Shown: positions 1-10,782 of the stretch, piece after piece | How the letters are laid out: every line of letters starts with the position of its first letter | Numbering within the stretch: position 1 is the first letter of the stretch | NCBI GenBank assembly: GCA_015143295.1 | Contig: CM026565.1 | Coordinates: 31,380,052 to 31,444,051, forward strand | Reading direction: 5' to 3' | Source of the DNA: Tetracentron sinense | Taxonomy: Eukaryota > Streptophyta > Magnoliopsida > Trochodendrales > Trochodendraceae | DNA length: 64,000 nt | The notes under the pieces: model-generated | What the model was told of the DNA's origin: nothing | Database searches by the model: none | What the model saw: the letters and a program-made list of their open reading frames with translations, nothing else | Translations under genes and position numbers: made by a program

Positions 1-660
1 ATGTCTTAAACTACTTTTATTATTTTGTCTCTTGCTAAGCTTGTTTTCGCCTACCCATCCTTGTCTAAGGTGTTCAGCTAGTTTATTTTTCTACTAATTT
101 ACTTAGCATTTATATTTATCAACAATATATTTAATTTAAATATGAAACATAGGATTGTAAATTTGCTGCAATTAGACTCATTCACCCTAAATACTAACAT
201 TAACACCGACCATTAAGATGATGCCTATGACCCAAAAAGAAAATTGGTATTACCTGGGTTGGGTTGGAAAGAACTTGGTGAGCAAATCCTTATAATATAT
301 ATATATGAGAAAGGATTAGCAGACATGAAAAAGAACATATGTTCACACAAACATTCTGTCATACAATCCGGAGATCTAATGGCCATCATCTACCTTTTTA
401 TGCATATGCATGAAAGGATATTTAGGTAATTTTTGTAAGGAAGAAGGGTTTGATAGTGACTGTTGGATCTCTCAATCATATGATTGTGTGTGTGTGTGGA
501 CATATGCACTTTTTTCATATATCTCTTGATCCAAGTTCACTAGTCTAGAGTGAACGATAACATTCTCATATATGTATGGGAGAAACACTATTCCCAATAA
601 ATTGGCTATTTGTTACCCGATTGGAGCCATATTGGACCAAGGGTCAGCGGGCGTCTAACA
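1..660. other. AT-rich intergenic DNA, nothing recognised
   Basis: No coding, RNA or repeat signature is recognisable except a short (GT)n run near 486-498. The small open frames are short and show no domain signature. Confidence 0.5.
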
Positions 661-661
661 C

Positions 662-850
662 ATCATTAGAGAATTTTTTTTTTTATCAATTCGTAGAGTT
701 TTACTCCACGGGTTCGTTCCCCTCCCTCAAATGAGGGGCACAACTTCGCTATCCTAACTTATTTGAGAGTTTTTCCCTTGAGACTCATTCCCAGGGCCTC
801 CCTCAAACGAGGGGCACAACTTCCCTATCCTAGCTCAAGGGATGAGTGTG
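662..850 (-). repeat. Two decayed SINE-like fragments in tandem
   Basis: A T-rich tract (672-682) is followed by two near-identical 36-bp segments at 721-756 and 797-832, both containing the core GAGGGGCACAACTTC. The minus-strand reading resembles the 5' part of the SINE-like sequence at 1075-1190 (CCCCTCATT...GAGGG). The tRNA-like B box is degraded, so the assignment is tentative. Confidence 0.35.
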
Positions 851-1074
851 TGAACAGACCCTTACATATAACATGATCATGGTTTATTAAATGCAAGGTT
901 ATTTGGGTTAAATTCAGTTAGTGCAATTGAAAGTCTTAACCCTAAGCTTTGAAAATGTCCATGAGGTTGACGGGCAGGGTCAGAAATCTATCTATGCTCT
1001 TATGCTTGCATCATCTAGTATTAACCTTTGATTTTGGATATATATATATATATATTTTGCATATTCTAGTTAGT

Positions 1075-1190
1075 GGGTTAGTATTTTGTTCCAGCAAAGT
1101 GTGGGGGAAATCACAACACCCACCTACATGGGACTCAAGCCTGGAACTTCCCTCGTAATGAGGGGACACACTACCACCGGGCTATTCCCA
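1075..1190 (-). repeat. tRNA-derived SINE-like fragment
   Basis: On the minus strand an A-box-like segment (TAGCCCGGTGGTAGTG) is followed about 30 nt later by a B-box-like GGCTTGAGTCCC, the layout of a Pol III promoter in tRNA-derived SINEs. I do not see a clear A-tail or target duplication, so it is probably a truncated copy. Confidence 0.45.
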
Positions 1191-1253
1191 TGGTATGTAT
1201 TTTGGAGATATTTCAACTGCAACCTAAAGGCTTGTACATAGTCTTTTCTTATC

Positions 1254-1416
1254 TTTTTTTTGTTTTTTGGTACGAGACACGGTTAGGCCACAACCCCGAT
1301 TAGCAAGTCAGTATCTGTTCTAACTTAAAGACGGGTGGAGAGTGCAACTCATTCTCACCCTCTCAGGAATGGAACCCGGAACCTCCTCCTTCCTATGGAA
1401 GTGATGCACCTGCCAC
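1254..1416 (-). mobile_element. SINE with target-site duplication
   Basis: The element reads on the minus strand. It starts with an A-box-like TAGTGGCAGGTG, has a B-box-like GGGTTCCATTCC about 35 nt further on, and ends in an A-rich tail, seen on the plus strand as T-rich DNA at 1254-1269. It is flanked by an imperfect duplication of about 18 bp (1235-1253 and 1417-1435, sharing TACATAGTC), the hallmark of retroposition by LINE machinery. Confidence 0.65.
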
Positions 1417-1459
1417 TACATAGTCATTCTTCATCAAATACTAAATAGTACTATCATAA

Positions 1460-1541
1460 GGAATGCTAACACTACTCTCAGTCAAATCTTGCTCCAAAAT
1501 AATGAAAAAGGGTTGGTGGAAGTTAAGAGTAGGGCTAGCAA
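1460..1541. mobile_element. MITE, family C (GCTAGCCCTACTCTC ends), degenerate
   Basis: The ends GGAATGCTAACACTACTCTC and AAGAGTAGGGCTAGCA are inverted copies of each other and match the better copy at 13344-13493. The interior is about 50 bp with no coding capacity. Other members lie at 17354-17481, 47493-47665 and 47941-48093. Confidence 0.5.
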
Positions 1542-1963
1542 GCCTCATAGTATCTTTGATTACATATCAGAATACTGTATTTTAAATTCTATTTTATTGG
1601 CTTTAATAATGTCATTATAATATTCAAATTACATACTTTTGTCATGAGAAGTCAAAAGGGATTCGACCTTCTATTAAAAAAAAAATGACAAAAAGGGAGA
1701 AGTGAATGGTCCCTCACCTACTCTTAGGAATAGATACTTTAGAGCAGGAGGATTCCTTCAACCAAAAAAGAAAAGAAAAAAGAGAGCAATGCTAGCGCTA
1801 CTCTAATAATTCAAAATTTTTTATTAGAGGAATAACAAATATTATTGTTTTTCCTTTGCTGCAGCTAGCATTCATCTCTCAAGCAAAAATATATGGATTT
1901 CTCTCAACAAAGAACAAAGAGAAATGGGCGTATGGAAAGCAGGGAGAGATAAATCTCATTTAC

Positions 1964-2322
1964 GACTTGTAATCCTCTACTGTTATAACTGGATTTGGGG
2001 AGTCTAGTTATGCTCTTACGGTTGCAATGTGTCCCTTTTGGCACCCCTTAACTGTGGTTAAGATTCACCAACCCTAGGATTTACCATCTATCCTTGGTTT
2101 TTGGGAAACAATATTATTTTTTTAATCCTAAGACTTAGTGAATTTTGACCCGGGTTTAAAAAATGAATGTTTTTTTTCCCTAAAAACCAAGGATAGGTGG
2201 GTGAACCCTAGGGGTGGGTGAATCTTAACCACAATTAAGAGATGTCAAAAGGGACACATGGAGACTCGATGGCATAACTGGACTCCGCGAGTCCGGTTAT
2301 AACTGTAAGAGGATTGCAAGTC
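1964..2322. mobile_element. Foldback MITE, family A
   Basis: Long terminal inverted repeats begin GACTTGTAATCCTCTACTG on the left and GACTTGCAATCCTCTTAC on the right (reverse complement). Both arms contain the family motifs CTTAACTGTGGTTAAGATTC and CCAAGGATAGGTGGGTG. A 9-bp flank pair (1955-1963 and 2323-2331) agrees at 6 of 9 positions. The better-preserved copy at 32596-32993 has an 8/9 match 9-bp duplication, so I place the family with Mutator-like (MULE) elements. Non-coding. Confidence 0.65.
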
Positions 2323-2764
2323 TTTATTTATCACTTTACTTTGTAGTTAGTAGTTTGAGGTTGGGAAGGCAATTCATTATTTTTTAATTACTTTAGTCTT
2401 TGAGTGGCACATAAATAGGTTTTTTTTTTTAATTACTATATTTAACTTTTCTTAATTTCGTTAAAAGGGATGATGATAAACTAGGGGAATCTTAGAATGG
2501 AGTTCTTTCTTGACCATTAGGTCTTTTCAGTGTCAAGATCTTATCTCAACTAGAAAGATCAATGGTGTTTCCTAATGGACACCATGGACGCTAAATCGTG
2601 CGTATAAGGGGGCGACTAACCATCGTCAAAACAAGGGTGTATTTTTCTAAATAATTTGATCCATTATATTCAAGAATACCATAACTTGCTATAATAATGT
2701 TTTGGAAATTAGTCATCTCCTCGGTCGGTGATGCGAGGAGGGGCATCTCGGCTCTCTTTTTCTT

Positions 2765-2905
2765 GTTACGTGTCCCTCTTTTAACTTCCTTGAAGAGTGG
2801 TGATTCACACACCCTTAGGAGTTACCCATCTAACCTTGGTTTTTCGAAAAATAAAATAAAAAAGATTACCCATAGAGTTAAGAAATTTTAACTGCGGTTC
2901 ATGGC
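2765..2905. mobile_element. Family A MITE fragment, diverged
   Basis: The segment carries the family core in order: a GTGTCCCTCTTTTAAC block, GGTGATTCACACACCCTTAGG, CATCTAACCTTGGTTTTTCG, then an A-rich stretch and an arm resembling TTAAGAAATTTTAACTGCGG. The termini are not recognisable. Confidence 0.4.
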
Positions 2906-3562
2906 AGTTGAAGGGGCTGCTTTGTACCGACATAAATTAAGAAAAAACTACGACAAATCCGTTCATGACGAAGGAAAGAATAAAAGTATTCGAAGGGGTG
3001 GAACTAGGGGATGTATTGTTCCAGTTTCCTAACATAATAAGGGTTGAAATTTTATCAATAATGACATAACCTAAGTGAAAATTTTAAATTTTATTTTAAA
3101 AACAGACAAAGGGGTGATGGCGGCATTGAATTATTTAATAAATTTATAGGGACATAATTTTTAAACGTTGTAAGAAGAATGATCATCAAAACGAAGGCCT
3201 CAATAGAAATGAATATCTTGTGGTTCCTTCCATAGCCTTCCACCCCCACCATTACCAACCTGTGTTAAGAACCGTTCAAGAACATATCTACAGTGTGTGG
3301 TCCTTGACTCTTGAATTCTTATCTCTGGACTAATTGTGATTAAATTATTAGTTTTTAAAAGGAGGAAAAACAAGGGTTTCACAGAAGAACAATACATTTG
3401 AATTCAAAACCCATTCAGGGACTTATGGTTTTGCATTGCAGCCATTAGAGTCAAAATTTCATGCTTCCAATGGTGGTTGGTGGTTAAGAGTCTTGGATGG
3501 GATATTGTTTTTTATTCACAGCTTATGCACCGTAGCTGTACATTGTAAGTTGTACCTATCCC

Positions 3563-3725
3563 CTCCTCTTGCGCGAGTGGTAGGGGTGTGGCCTTCAATG
3601 GAGGAGGTCTGGGATCTAATCCCATCCTGGTATGAGGTGCAAGAGCTTCAATGCCTAAGCTAACTTCTGACTGTCTGATTCTACTAACGTAGGTAAATGA
3701 TATCCATTACTCAAAAAAAAAAAAA
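3563..3725 (+). mobile_element. tRNA-derived SINE, copy 1
   Basis: The body begins CCTCTTGCGCGAGTGGTAGG (A-box-like), has a B-box-like GGATCTAATCCC, and ends in a tail of about 12 A. It is clearly related to the copy at 11962-12123, which has a convincing target duplication; here the flanking duplication is not clear. The 3' third also occurs as a fragment at 34672-34728. Confidence 0.6.
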
Positions 3726-3784
3726 CTACCATATGTGGGCACACCTACCCCTCAATCTATAGCCCACTTTTTTTTTTTTTTCCT

Positions 3785-4135
3785 TTTAATTAGAGGTAAG
3801 GTAACACTAAACACACATCACACAATCAGACCTAAAGTAACTGCCAAGGTGCCATAAAAATAAACTCACTCACTCACTTCAAAAGGGAAGCATATCCTCT
3901 GTGTTCTTCCTAGGGGCCAATGGTTTTGAAGGATATGATTCACCTAAGAGGTGGTTACAATTATTACACCCATCAGAACCAATTGATCCTGGCCTTTCAA
4001 CACCTATGACCACAGGGAAGAACCCAGGAAAGAGCACAAAGGATATGTTTCCCTTCAAAAGGGCCTGACTAATGGAGGAGTTGTGAACCCTCATACACCT
4101 TTGTGAAGTCTAGTATCCATAGAAGAGGGCATCGG
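3785..4135. repeat. Diverged interspersed repeat related to 47205-47400
   Basis: Blocks shared in the same order with 47205-47400 include GTAACAC...AAACA, AGACCTA, AAGGTGCCATAA and CTCATACACC...CTAGTA. I do not recognise the family and see no coding potential. Confidence 0.35.
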
Positions 4136-4216
4136 ATTGCATTGGATTATGGATGAGTGTAGGGGAAAGGTATGGAGGGTAGTGTGCAAATCATTCTCAA
4201 TGCACCTAGGGTGCAG

Positions 4217-4512
4217 TACCATACAGGTCTTACTCCCAACCATAGTCCAGAGTCGTATATATCCTAAATTAAGTAGCCGTTATATTTGAATTTGCAAGAC
4301 CTACCTCAATAATAGGCCATATGCATTAGCTTCAATATTCTCACGCACATGCTTGCATACATTCAACCACATTGAGGGCTGGGCCGCGCTGTGCCGGATA
4401 AGCAACGGGCCCTAAACATTGAAATTTTTTTTTTCATTATATTATTTAATAAGTCATAGCCATGGGGCAAGGAGGTGATCAGTTGCAATATATATTATAT
4501 ACTTATGATATA
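4217..4512 (+). repeat. Direct repeat, copy 1 (partner 5433-5716)
   Basis: Nearly 300 bp are repeated in the same orientation 1.2 kb downstream, with shared strings such as GTAGCCGTTATATTTGAATT and CAAGGAGGTGATCAG. The copies differ by small indels and substitutions. Neither copy has TG...CA ends or an obvious target duplication, so LTR identity is not supported; an old segmental duplication or two copies of an unknown repeat are both possible. Confidence 0.7.
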
Positions 4513-4996
4513 TACTAGCAGAGACCCCATACGATGCATGGGCCTGAATAAAAAAGAAAATAATAGAAATCACACGTATTAAAAGAAAATAATATAAATC
4601 ACACAAATATCATGAGACCTGAACTCTGATTCATGGTTAAAATATGAAATATATTTCACATATATAGCCACAATGATTGTTTGTTTGCAAATTATACCAT
4701 GTATGGCATAATTACGGGAACAACTTGTAAAAAGCCCCTCCCCCCGAAAAAACAACCGAGAGAGAACCGAAGCAACCTAAAGATATTGAACGTGCAGATT
4801 CAAATTCATAATCTTAAAATTATGCATCAATTATCAGTCATGCATATAGGTTGCTTTCAGTCCTAAGTAAAGAAACAATAGTTCAATTATGGCTGTCAAC
4901 TTGAAAGTATAGATTCATGTTTTGTAAATGAAAACATTTGATTTTAGCTATTCACTTACAATATTTGAATACTCTCATGTTTGGCAATAAGACTGC

Positions 4997-5032
<36 letters not shown>

Positions 5033-5432
5033 GACTTTGCTACTGAGACCCCATTAGGGTCGAGACCACCGAGACCATGCTCCAGAAGCTTTATCCTATA
5101 TTATTATTAACATTTTAAAAGATGTTTATAGAATGGATTAGGAAATCATATGAATCCATATAAACTAATTCAAGAAACACTCAAGCTATGACCTGTTTTA
5201 TTGCGCACTGTTAGTAGTATCCCCATTCTGAAGACCTTTGAACTGAAAATGCACTTTCACTCAATTGGTGAGATCTGCTTTATGAAGCAATTTTAACATC
5301 GTTGGGTTGTTTCCATGATATTCTCCTTTCGAGACATAAGAATGATGCTTCAGAATGAATCAAGCGACTTCAAGTAATACCCATTAACTAAAAATACTGC
5401 AAGAAATGAATTCCAAAACACAATATCTGCTA
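4513..5432. other. Spacer between direct repeats; (TA)n and a MITE fragment
   Basis: This AT-rich spacer holds a (TA)n microsatellite at about 4999-5027. At 5033-5090 is a fragment of the family E MITE (GACTTTGCTACTGAGACC then a CGAGACCACCGAGACCATGC block), best preserved at 11554-11720. Nothing else is recognisable. Confidence 0.5.
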
Positions 5433-5716
5433 AGGTCTTACTACCAACAGTAAAAGTCAAGAGTCGAGAGTCGTATATATCTTATAAAAGTAGCCGTTAT
5501 ATTTGAATTTGCAAGACCTACCTCAATAATAGGCCATATGCTTCAATATTCTCACGCACATGCATGCATAAATTCAACCACATTGCGGGTTGGGCGGAGC
5601 CGGAGATGGAGCTGCCCCTAAACATTGATGAATTTTTTTTATTATATTATTTAATAGGGCATAACCACCCGCGGCAAGGAGGTGATCAGCTGCTATATTC
5701 TAAACTTATGATATAT
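5433..5716 (+). repeat. Direct repeat, copy 2 (partner 4217-4512)
   Basis: Second copy of the repeat described at 4217-4512. The short open frame in it (from 5564) is not preserved in the other copy and is not taken as a gene. Confidence 0.7.
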
Positions 5717-6689
5717 TTATATATATATATCTTTTATACAATATTTTTTAATAATTTAACAGGGTATAGCCATGAGTTAAGAGAACAATTTCCCCTATAG
5801 AAGTAATATTAATGTTTGACAACAGATGAGACCGTTGATAAACTTGGTCCTCAAAATATAGCCTCATCACTCTTCACAAATCCATCAGTAATTACTAACA
5901 TTTTTAATCAACCATTGCTTAGTCCTCTTACAAGAAAATCTTGGCTCCGCCCTGATTACGAGTAAGCACGTGCAAGGATAAGCATCACATGCCACCACAG
6001 TTGAGCGTGTATACACTCATGTACCATAGACATTCAACATATAAAAGAGTCTATTAACACTTCTATTAGGGCGCATAAGTGTGTTTAATCAACGAAACAT
6101 GCGGGTGAATAACGACAAATTCCGTCAAACCAATGGCTTGGATCCATTCCAGGGCAACCACATCAATGTCCAATTATAAAATGATAGTGGAAATCTATCA
6201 TAGAAAATGCCAAACCTAAATTATCGCTACATGATCGAACATCATTTTCGGGGATTTAGCTCTTTGTTCCATTAGATCCTATTCTTTCTTTATCAAAATG
6301 CTATTAACCTTAAGCAAAACGAGTTTAAGTGGAGGTAACGTGCCACACAAGGATCGTCGCATGGGTGATTGAAACCCTAGTGAGATAATTGAATTAGAAG
6401 ATGACAATCTCGACTGTGACATAGTTGTTCTATCATGAATGACATTGGGTTTCCGTTACTTGGTTGGTACCATCTCGTTAACCCTAGTTTAAATGTAAAC
6501 CAGAAAAAAGTAGAGGAAAACAAAAATGCAAGATGAGATAGAATAAGGTCACACGCATGGGGAGAAGAAGGAAATTGTGCTTCTTAATTAAGAGATCATG
6601 CCCAATGGGATTCGGTTAGTTGTTAGTTGGTGAGATGCTTGAGTTTTTATCTTCTTTTAGCTACTCTTCTTGGGGTAGATGGGGGTAAA
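5717..6689. other. Intergenic DNA, nothing recognised
   Basis: No open frame with a recognisable domain, no RNA gene and no repeat with visible ends were found in about 1 kb. Confidence 0.45.
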
Positions 6690-6855
6690 TTCCGGGTGCA
6701 TAAAAGACCCAGCCAACCCATGTGAACCAATAGGCCTAATGCACATGAGAATCATGGAACCTTATATGGGTGACACCAAGGAGATGGCAAGAATTAAACT
6801 CAAGACCTCCGCATCCTGAGGCATGGTCCGTAGTCAACTAAGCTATCCTTGAGGT
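6690..6855 (-). repeat. tRNA-derived SINE-like element
   Basis: The minus strand begins GGATAGCTTAGTTGACTACG (A-box-like) and continues to GGTCTTGAGTTTAATTC (B-box-like). I cannot define an A-tail or flanking duplication, so only the promoter-like head supports the call. Confidence 0.4.
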
Positions 6856-6950
6856 TAATTAATTTCCTTTTTGTAATCACGTCTAAACTAATCATCCACA
6901 ATGTAATTATGGAATATTATATAAAGTGACAATCCATAACGCAGCTCTTA

Positions 6951-7818
6951 GGTGGTGTTTGGTCGCAATGATGTTTCTATTCAAAATGGAGTCAAACTTT
7001 GTATAATCACAAACAATTTGAATGAAAACCTTAGACTTGTTTGGATAAACTTCTTTGAGAAGGGAAGGACTCTTGGGAATAACTTTTAAGGAATATAATT
7101 TGGAACTTCCCATAAAAGCAAGTCCAGATATGCTTCCTAAGGCTGTAAACAAATGCATGTATTATCCGTATCCGAATCCGTTTAGTCAGATAATTATCCA
7201 AATAGCTGTCCGGCGGAACGAATTCAGATAGTAATTTTACTATCTATTTATTATCAGATACAAATTCGGATACCGGTATATTCGATCCGATATATATTCG
7301 ACCGATTATATAATATATATTAATAATATATTTTAAATTTATAAAACTAATATAACCTTTAAAATATATATTTTTACTAATTTAATACATTGAATTTTTA
7401 TTTTTAATATAAATAGAGATACAATATTAATTTATATTTTTTAAATATTAATTTACAATTTTAAAAACCTTTTTAAAAGTAATCAGATAATTCAAATATT
7501 ATCAGAATTCAAATACTTTAACCGGAGTCGGATACATATATCATATTTCACTATCCACCGGATATTTATCTGGATTCAGATATTCGAATATATAATCTGA
7601 TACGAATTCAGATATACCACCATCTGCTCCAAATTTGTTCAGTTTACAGACCTAGGCAATGCTTCCCCTAAAAGCCAAGATTTTGACTTTTTATGACTTT
7701 TGCCCCATGGAAAATTTATTCTCTTAATTGTGGAACCACACAATATTTAACCGACTATTGACACTTCAAGATCCAAATGTCGCTAAAAGTCAATATAGAA
7801 GTGTACCCAAACACTACC
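6951..7818. mobile_element. PIF/Harbinger-like (Tourist-type) element with a nested insertion
   Basis: The termini GGTGGTGTTTGG (6951) and CCAAACACTACC (7807-7818) form an inverted repeat and are bordered on both sides by TTA, the 3-bp duplication typical of PIF/Harbinger and Tourist MITEs. A second element (7138-7654) sits inside. The remaining sequence is non-coding. The call rests on short ends only. Confidence 0.5.
7138..7654. mobile_element. hAT-like non-autonomous element built of TCGGATA-type motifs
   Basis: The ends TAAGGCTGTAAAC and TAGGTCTGTAAAC (reverse complement of the right end) form an inverted repeat. The octamer ATGCTTCC lies directly left (7130-7137) and recurs at 7659-7666, 4 bp beyond the right end. 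The interior is very AT-rich and reiterates TATCCG/CGGATA and ATTCAGATA motifs in both orientations. Non-coding. Confidence 0.6.
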
Positions 7819-7954
7819 TTAAAGAAAAATGGCCACATTTTGGATAATTGTGTCTCCACTGCCAAGACCCACTCTAGGACTTGGTTGGGCAGGTTCAACT
7901 GAGTTCATTAGGTTAACTTGTTTCAATCCATGGTTGACACATCCGATCCCCCTG

Positions 7955-8465
7955 GTTGTAGGGTGCCAACGGATATTATTCGTATTTGATTTGTATCTGA
8001 ATAGGTATTCGGTGGAACAAATACAATCAGCATTTTTATTATCTATATATTTATAATCGGATACAAATTTAGATATTGATATATCTTATTTGATAAATAT
8101 CTGACTAATTTCAATATATATGCATAATATATTACAAGTTTATAAGATTAAAATACCTTAAATAATATATGTTTTTTATATAATTCTAAGACATTATATT
8201 TTTACTTTTAATAAAAATGAATAAAATAGTAACTTATCATTTGTAATATATTTTTTACATTTTTTTCTGTATTTTAAATTTTATTTATTTATTAAAGTAG
8301 TTGAATAGGTCAAATATTTTAATCGAATTCGAATACAAATACTTTATTTCACTATCCTCTAGATATTTAATTGAATAGGATAGTTTGATACAAAATCTCA
8401 CTATCCTCTGGCTGTTTAATTGAATAGGATAGTCGGATACAAAATCGGATAGAACTCTGACCCCT
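7955..8465. repeat. Related TCGGATAC-motif repeat, ends unclear
   Basis: The left part starts TAGGGTGCCAACGGATATT, similar to hAT-like ends elsewhere in the window. The interior repeats GGATA/CGGATACAAA motifs as in 7138-7654. The right end is not convincingly defined. Confidence 0.4.
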
Positions 8466-8810
8466 TTTTTGGCCCCTTTTAAAAAAAAACCTTTAGTGGG
8501 TTGTAAAGTCTGGAGGAGCAAAGTAACTTCGTTACCGAACTCTGCGTTCCATTTACTATGTAACAAGTGGAAGACAAAGCAAACTTCACATGGGGTCTCT
8601 AATTGGGTATAACTTTCAGGGGACCACTTGCTTAAACCACTCCTTAATTGTCCTATGGCATACTCGAATGAGTTGGAATCTTTAAATAGGGTATTACTTT
8701 AATGGGGCAGCATAGACTTTGTTACCAAACACCCCTGATTTGTCCCGTAGGAGACATCACACATGTGTTGGCCATCTCTTTTTTCTTTTTGGGGTCAGAC
8801 TCCCTTTTTT

Positions 8811-9014
8811 AAAGGACATCGGATTACCTAGGTGAACACCCAAGGCACGCGCTCGAGCATTTACACATCATTCGACATGTGGTGAAAAAAAAAGGAAGAG
8901 ATATCAAGCGGGGACAAGTCAAAAACATGGGGAGAAAATGAAATCACTTCTCCCGTTTTATCGCCACATATCGGATGATGTGTGGGCGTCCGCCAGAGGT
9001 AATCCAATGCCTTT
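8811..9014. mobile_element. Foldback MITE, family F
   Basis: The left arm AAAGGACATCGGATTACCT and the right arm (reverse complement AAAGGCATTGGATTACCTC) are inverted repeats. Further matching blocks are the ACACATCAT segments and GAGAAAATGAAATCACTTCTCCC in the centre. A second copy lies at about 25487-25699. Non-coding; no clear target duplication. Confidence 0.6.
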
Positions 9015-9086
9015 GAAATGACTTCAGGTCTACTACTTTTTTCACAACCACTAACATCTCCCTCTTATGCGCAAACCAACAAATAC

Positions 9087-9673
9087 TAGGGGTGATTATT
9101 GAACAAAATGTTCGTGAACTACTAGGGCTCGGCTTATTAAAAGCTCGAGTATGGTTCGTTTATTTAGTAAACGAGTCGAGCTTGCTTGAACACCGTTTTC
9201 AAACTCGTTTAGTAAACGAGCCGAACTTGAACACATCCCTGCAATTCGATAGAAGCTCGATTCGATTATATATACATATTAACCTATTAAAATATTTAAT
9301 ATACTTATTTCATTTAAATATTAAAATTAAGTATATGTATTATATACTAATAAAGATTAATAGTATATAATGTTTTTTTTATGAAAAGAATACTTTTTAT
9401 AGAATTATAATCTTATTCTAAAATTTTAGTTAACAAGATGATTATTTTGCCTAGGATAATAAAGTGAATTTTTTACTTAATATAAATAAATAGTTATATC
9501 CAATAGAACCCAAGCTGCTCGTGGACTACTCAAGCTCGGCTCGAGTTCATCTAGTAAAGCTAGAGCTTATTTATTTAATAAACGAGTTAAGCTTGAACAA
9601 GATTTTCAATTTCGTTTAATAAACGAACAAGTTTGAACACACCACTACTCGGCTCGACTCGATATCACTCCTA
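9087..9673. mobile_element. hAT-like element built of AAACGAG/GAGCTCG motifs
   Basis: It begins TAGGGGTGATTATTG and ends TATCACTCCTA. The flanking octamers ACAAATAC (9079-9086) and ACAAACAC (9674-9681) match at 7 of 8 positions, as expected of a hAT target duplication. The outer thirds are packed with AAACGAG, GCTCGAG and GGCTCG motifs on both strands around an AT-rich centre. No transposase is encoded. Confidence 0.7.
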
Positions 9674-10236
9674 ACAAACACCCCCCATAAAGCTTGTGTC
9701 TCCTGAGGTACCAAGTAGATGCCACATGGATGACCTCGGCTTCTGACATGTGTCATCATTGTCGTGCCCCGTACGCACCTCAAAGCATCAGTGTAGAGTA
9801 CTCACCGTTTCTAACTTGCACTGGGGGGGAACTGAACACGTCACCTCTTCCCATTCAAAGTCGACCAAGGCGGTTAATGAGATCATGTATGGCCAGTACC
9901 GTCTGCCAAAAGTCAAAACTCATGAATGGTTTTTTGACTTTGGCATGGCTTCATGAGAGTGGTAGATGGTAATTAACATCTATCGTCATCCTAGTTCGTA
10001 GTACCTCAAATAAATGGGAATTTGAGATCATTGCTCAGTATAATACACTTGCATAGTGTGATATACAATATGGACTGTCTAGTAAATGGACCTGAGTCAC
10101 ATGACTGCCGATTAGTCGGACCTTTTTGCCGGGTAGGTTCTGGTCTAGCATATGATGAATGTGTGGAGGGCCAAACCGACCCGGTAATTGACAAGCAGTG
10201 AACCCACGATATGTAGTACTACTACTAAAATCGAGA
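9674..10236. other. Intergenic DNA, nothing recognised
   Basis: Two overlapping small open frames lie here (9694-9972), but neither shows a domain or compositional sign of being coding. Confidence 0.4.
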
Positions 10237-10513
10237 TATGGGTGTAAATGGGCGGCCCGGCCCACGAACCCACCCAACTCGGCCTGATTTTTAATTGGGT
10301 TGTGCTTGGGCTTGATGTCTAAAGGCCATGGCCTGTTTTTCTAGGTTTCTAACCGGGTTTAGCCGACTAACCCGGCCTGATTAGGCCCGCTTATTTCATA
10401 GACAAAAAATTGCGCACAATTTTTTATATGGGTTGGCTAGTCTGCCCGTTTATTAATCGGACCTAATTGGACCTGGGCCGGCCTGGTTCAAACCCGGCCC
10501 ATTGACACCCCTA
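10237..10513. mobile_element. hAT-like GGCCCGG-motif element
   Basis: The ends TATGGGTGTAAATGGGC and GCCCATTGACACCCCTA are imperfect inverted repeats matching the TAGGGGTGTCAATGGGC type. The interior reiterates GGCCCGGCC/CCGGGTT motifs. The flanking octamers do not match, so the target duplication has decayed or the left border is a base or two off. Confidence 0.55.
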
Positions 10514-10559
10514 CCTCTTTTTTTTTTTTTTATAATCACACGTTGACAACCTTACTTAG

Positions 10560-10782
10560 GAGTGTAATAAAACCAAAGAGTTTTCAAGTGCGTAGCATTT
10601 TAAAAGAGTTTATACTACAAACGGGAGCTCAAATTCAAGAGGGAACTGGAGCTCCCAAATATAGGACTTTTGGCAGGGTATTTTAGAAATAATTTAAAAT
10701 ATGTATATAACGTAAATACCCTTTTTTATATTCATAATTCCCAAACTACCCTTTAATAAGGCATATTTTGGAGAGCTGCAGT
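10560..10782. repeat. Left half of an older MITE-like repeat (family H), split by a hAT-like insertion
   Basis: GGGAGCTC, CCAAACTACCCTT and AAGGCATATTTTGG blocks recur at about 12950-13240 and 34860-34970, so this is an interspersed repeat. It is interrupted at GCTGCAGT by the element at 10783-11389 and continues at 11390-11500. Confidence 0.4.

Noticed and set aside
1254..1416. Possible tRNA gene from A and B box matches
   Set aside because: No cloverleaf can be drawn. The A-tail and target duplication identify a SINE.
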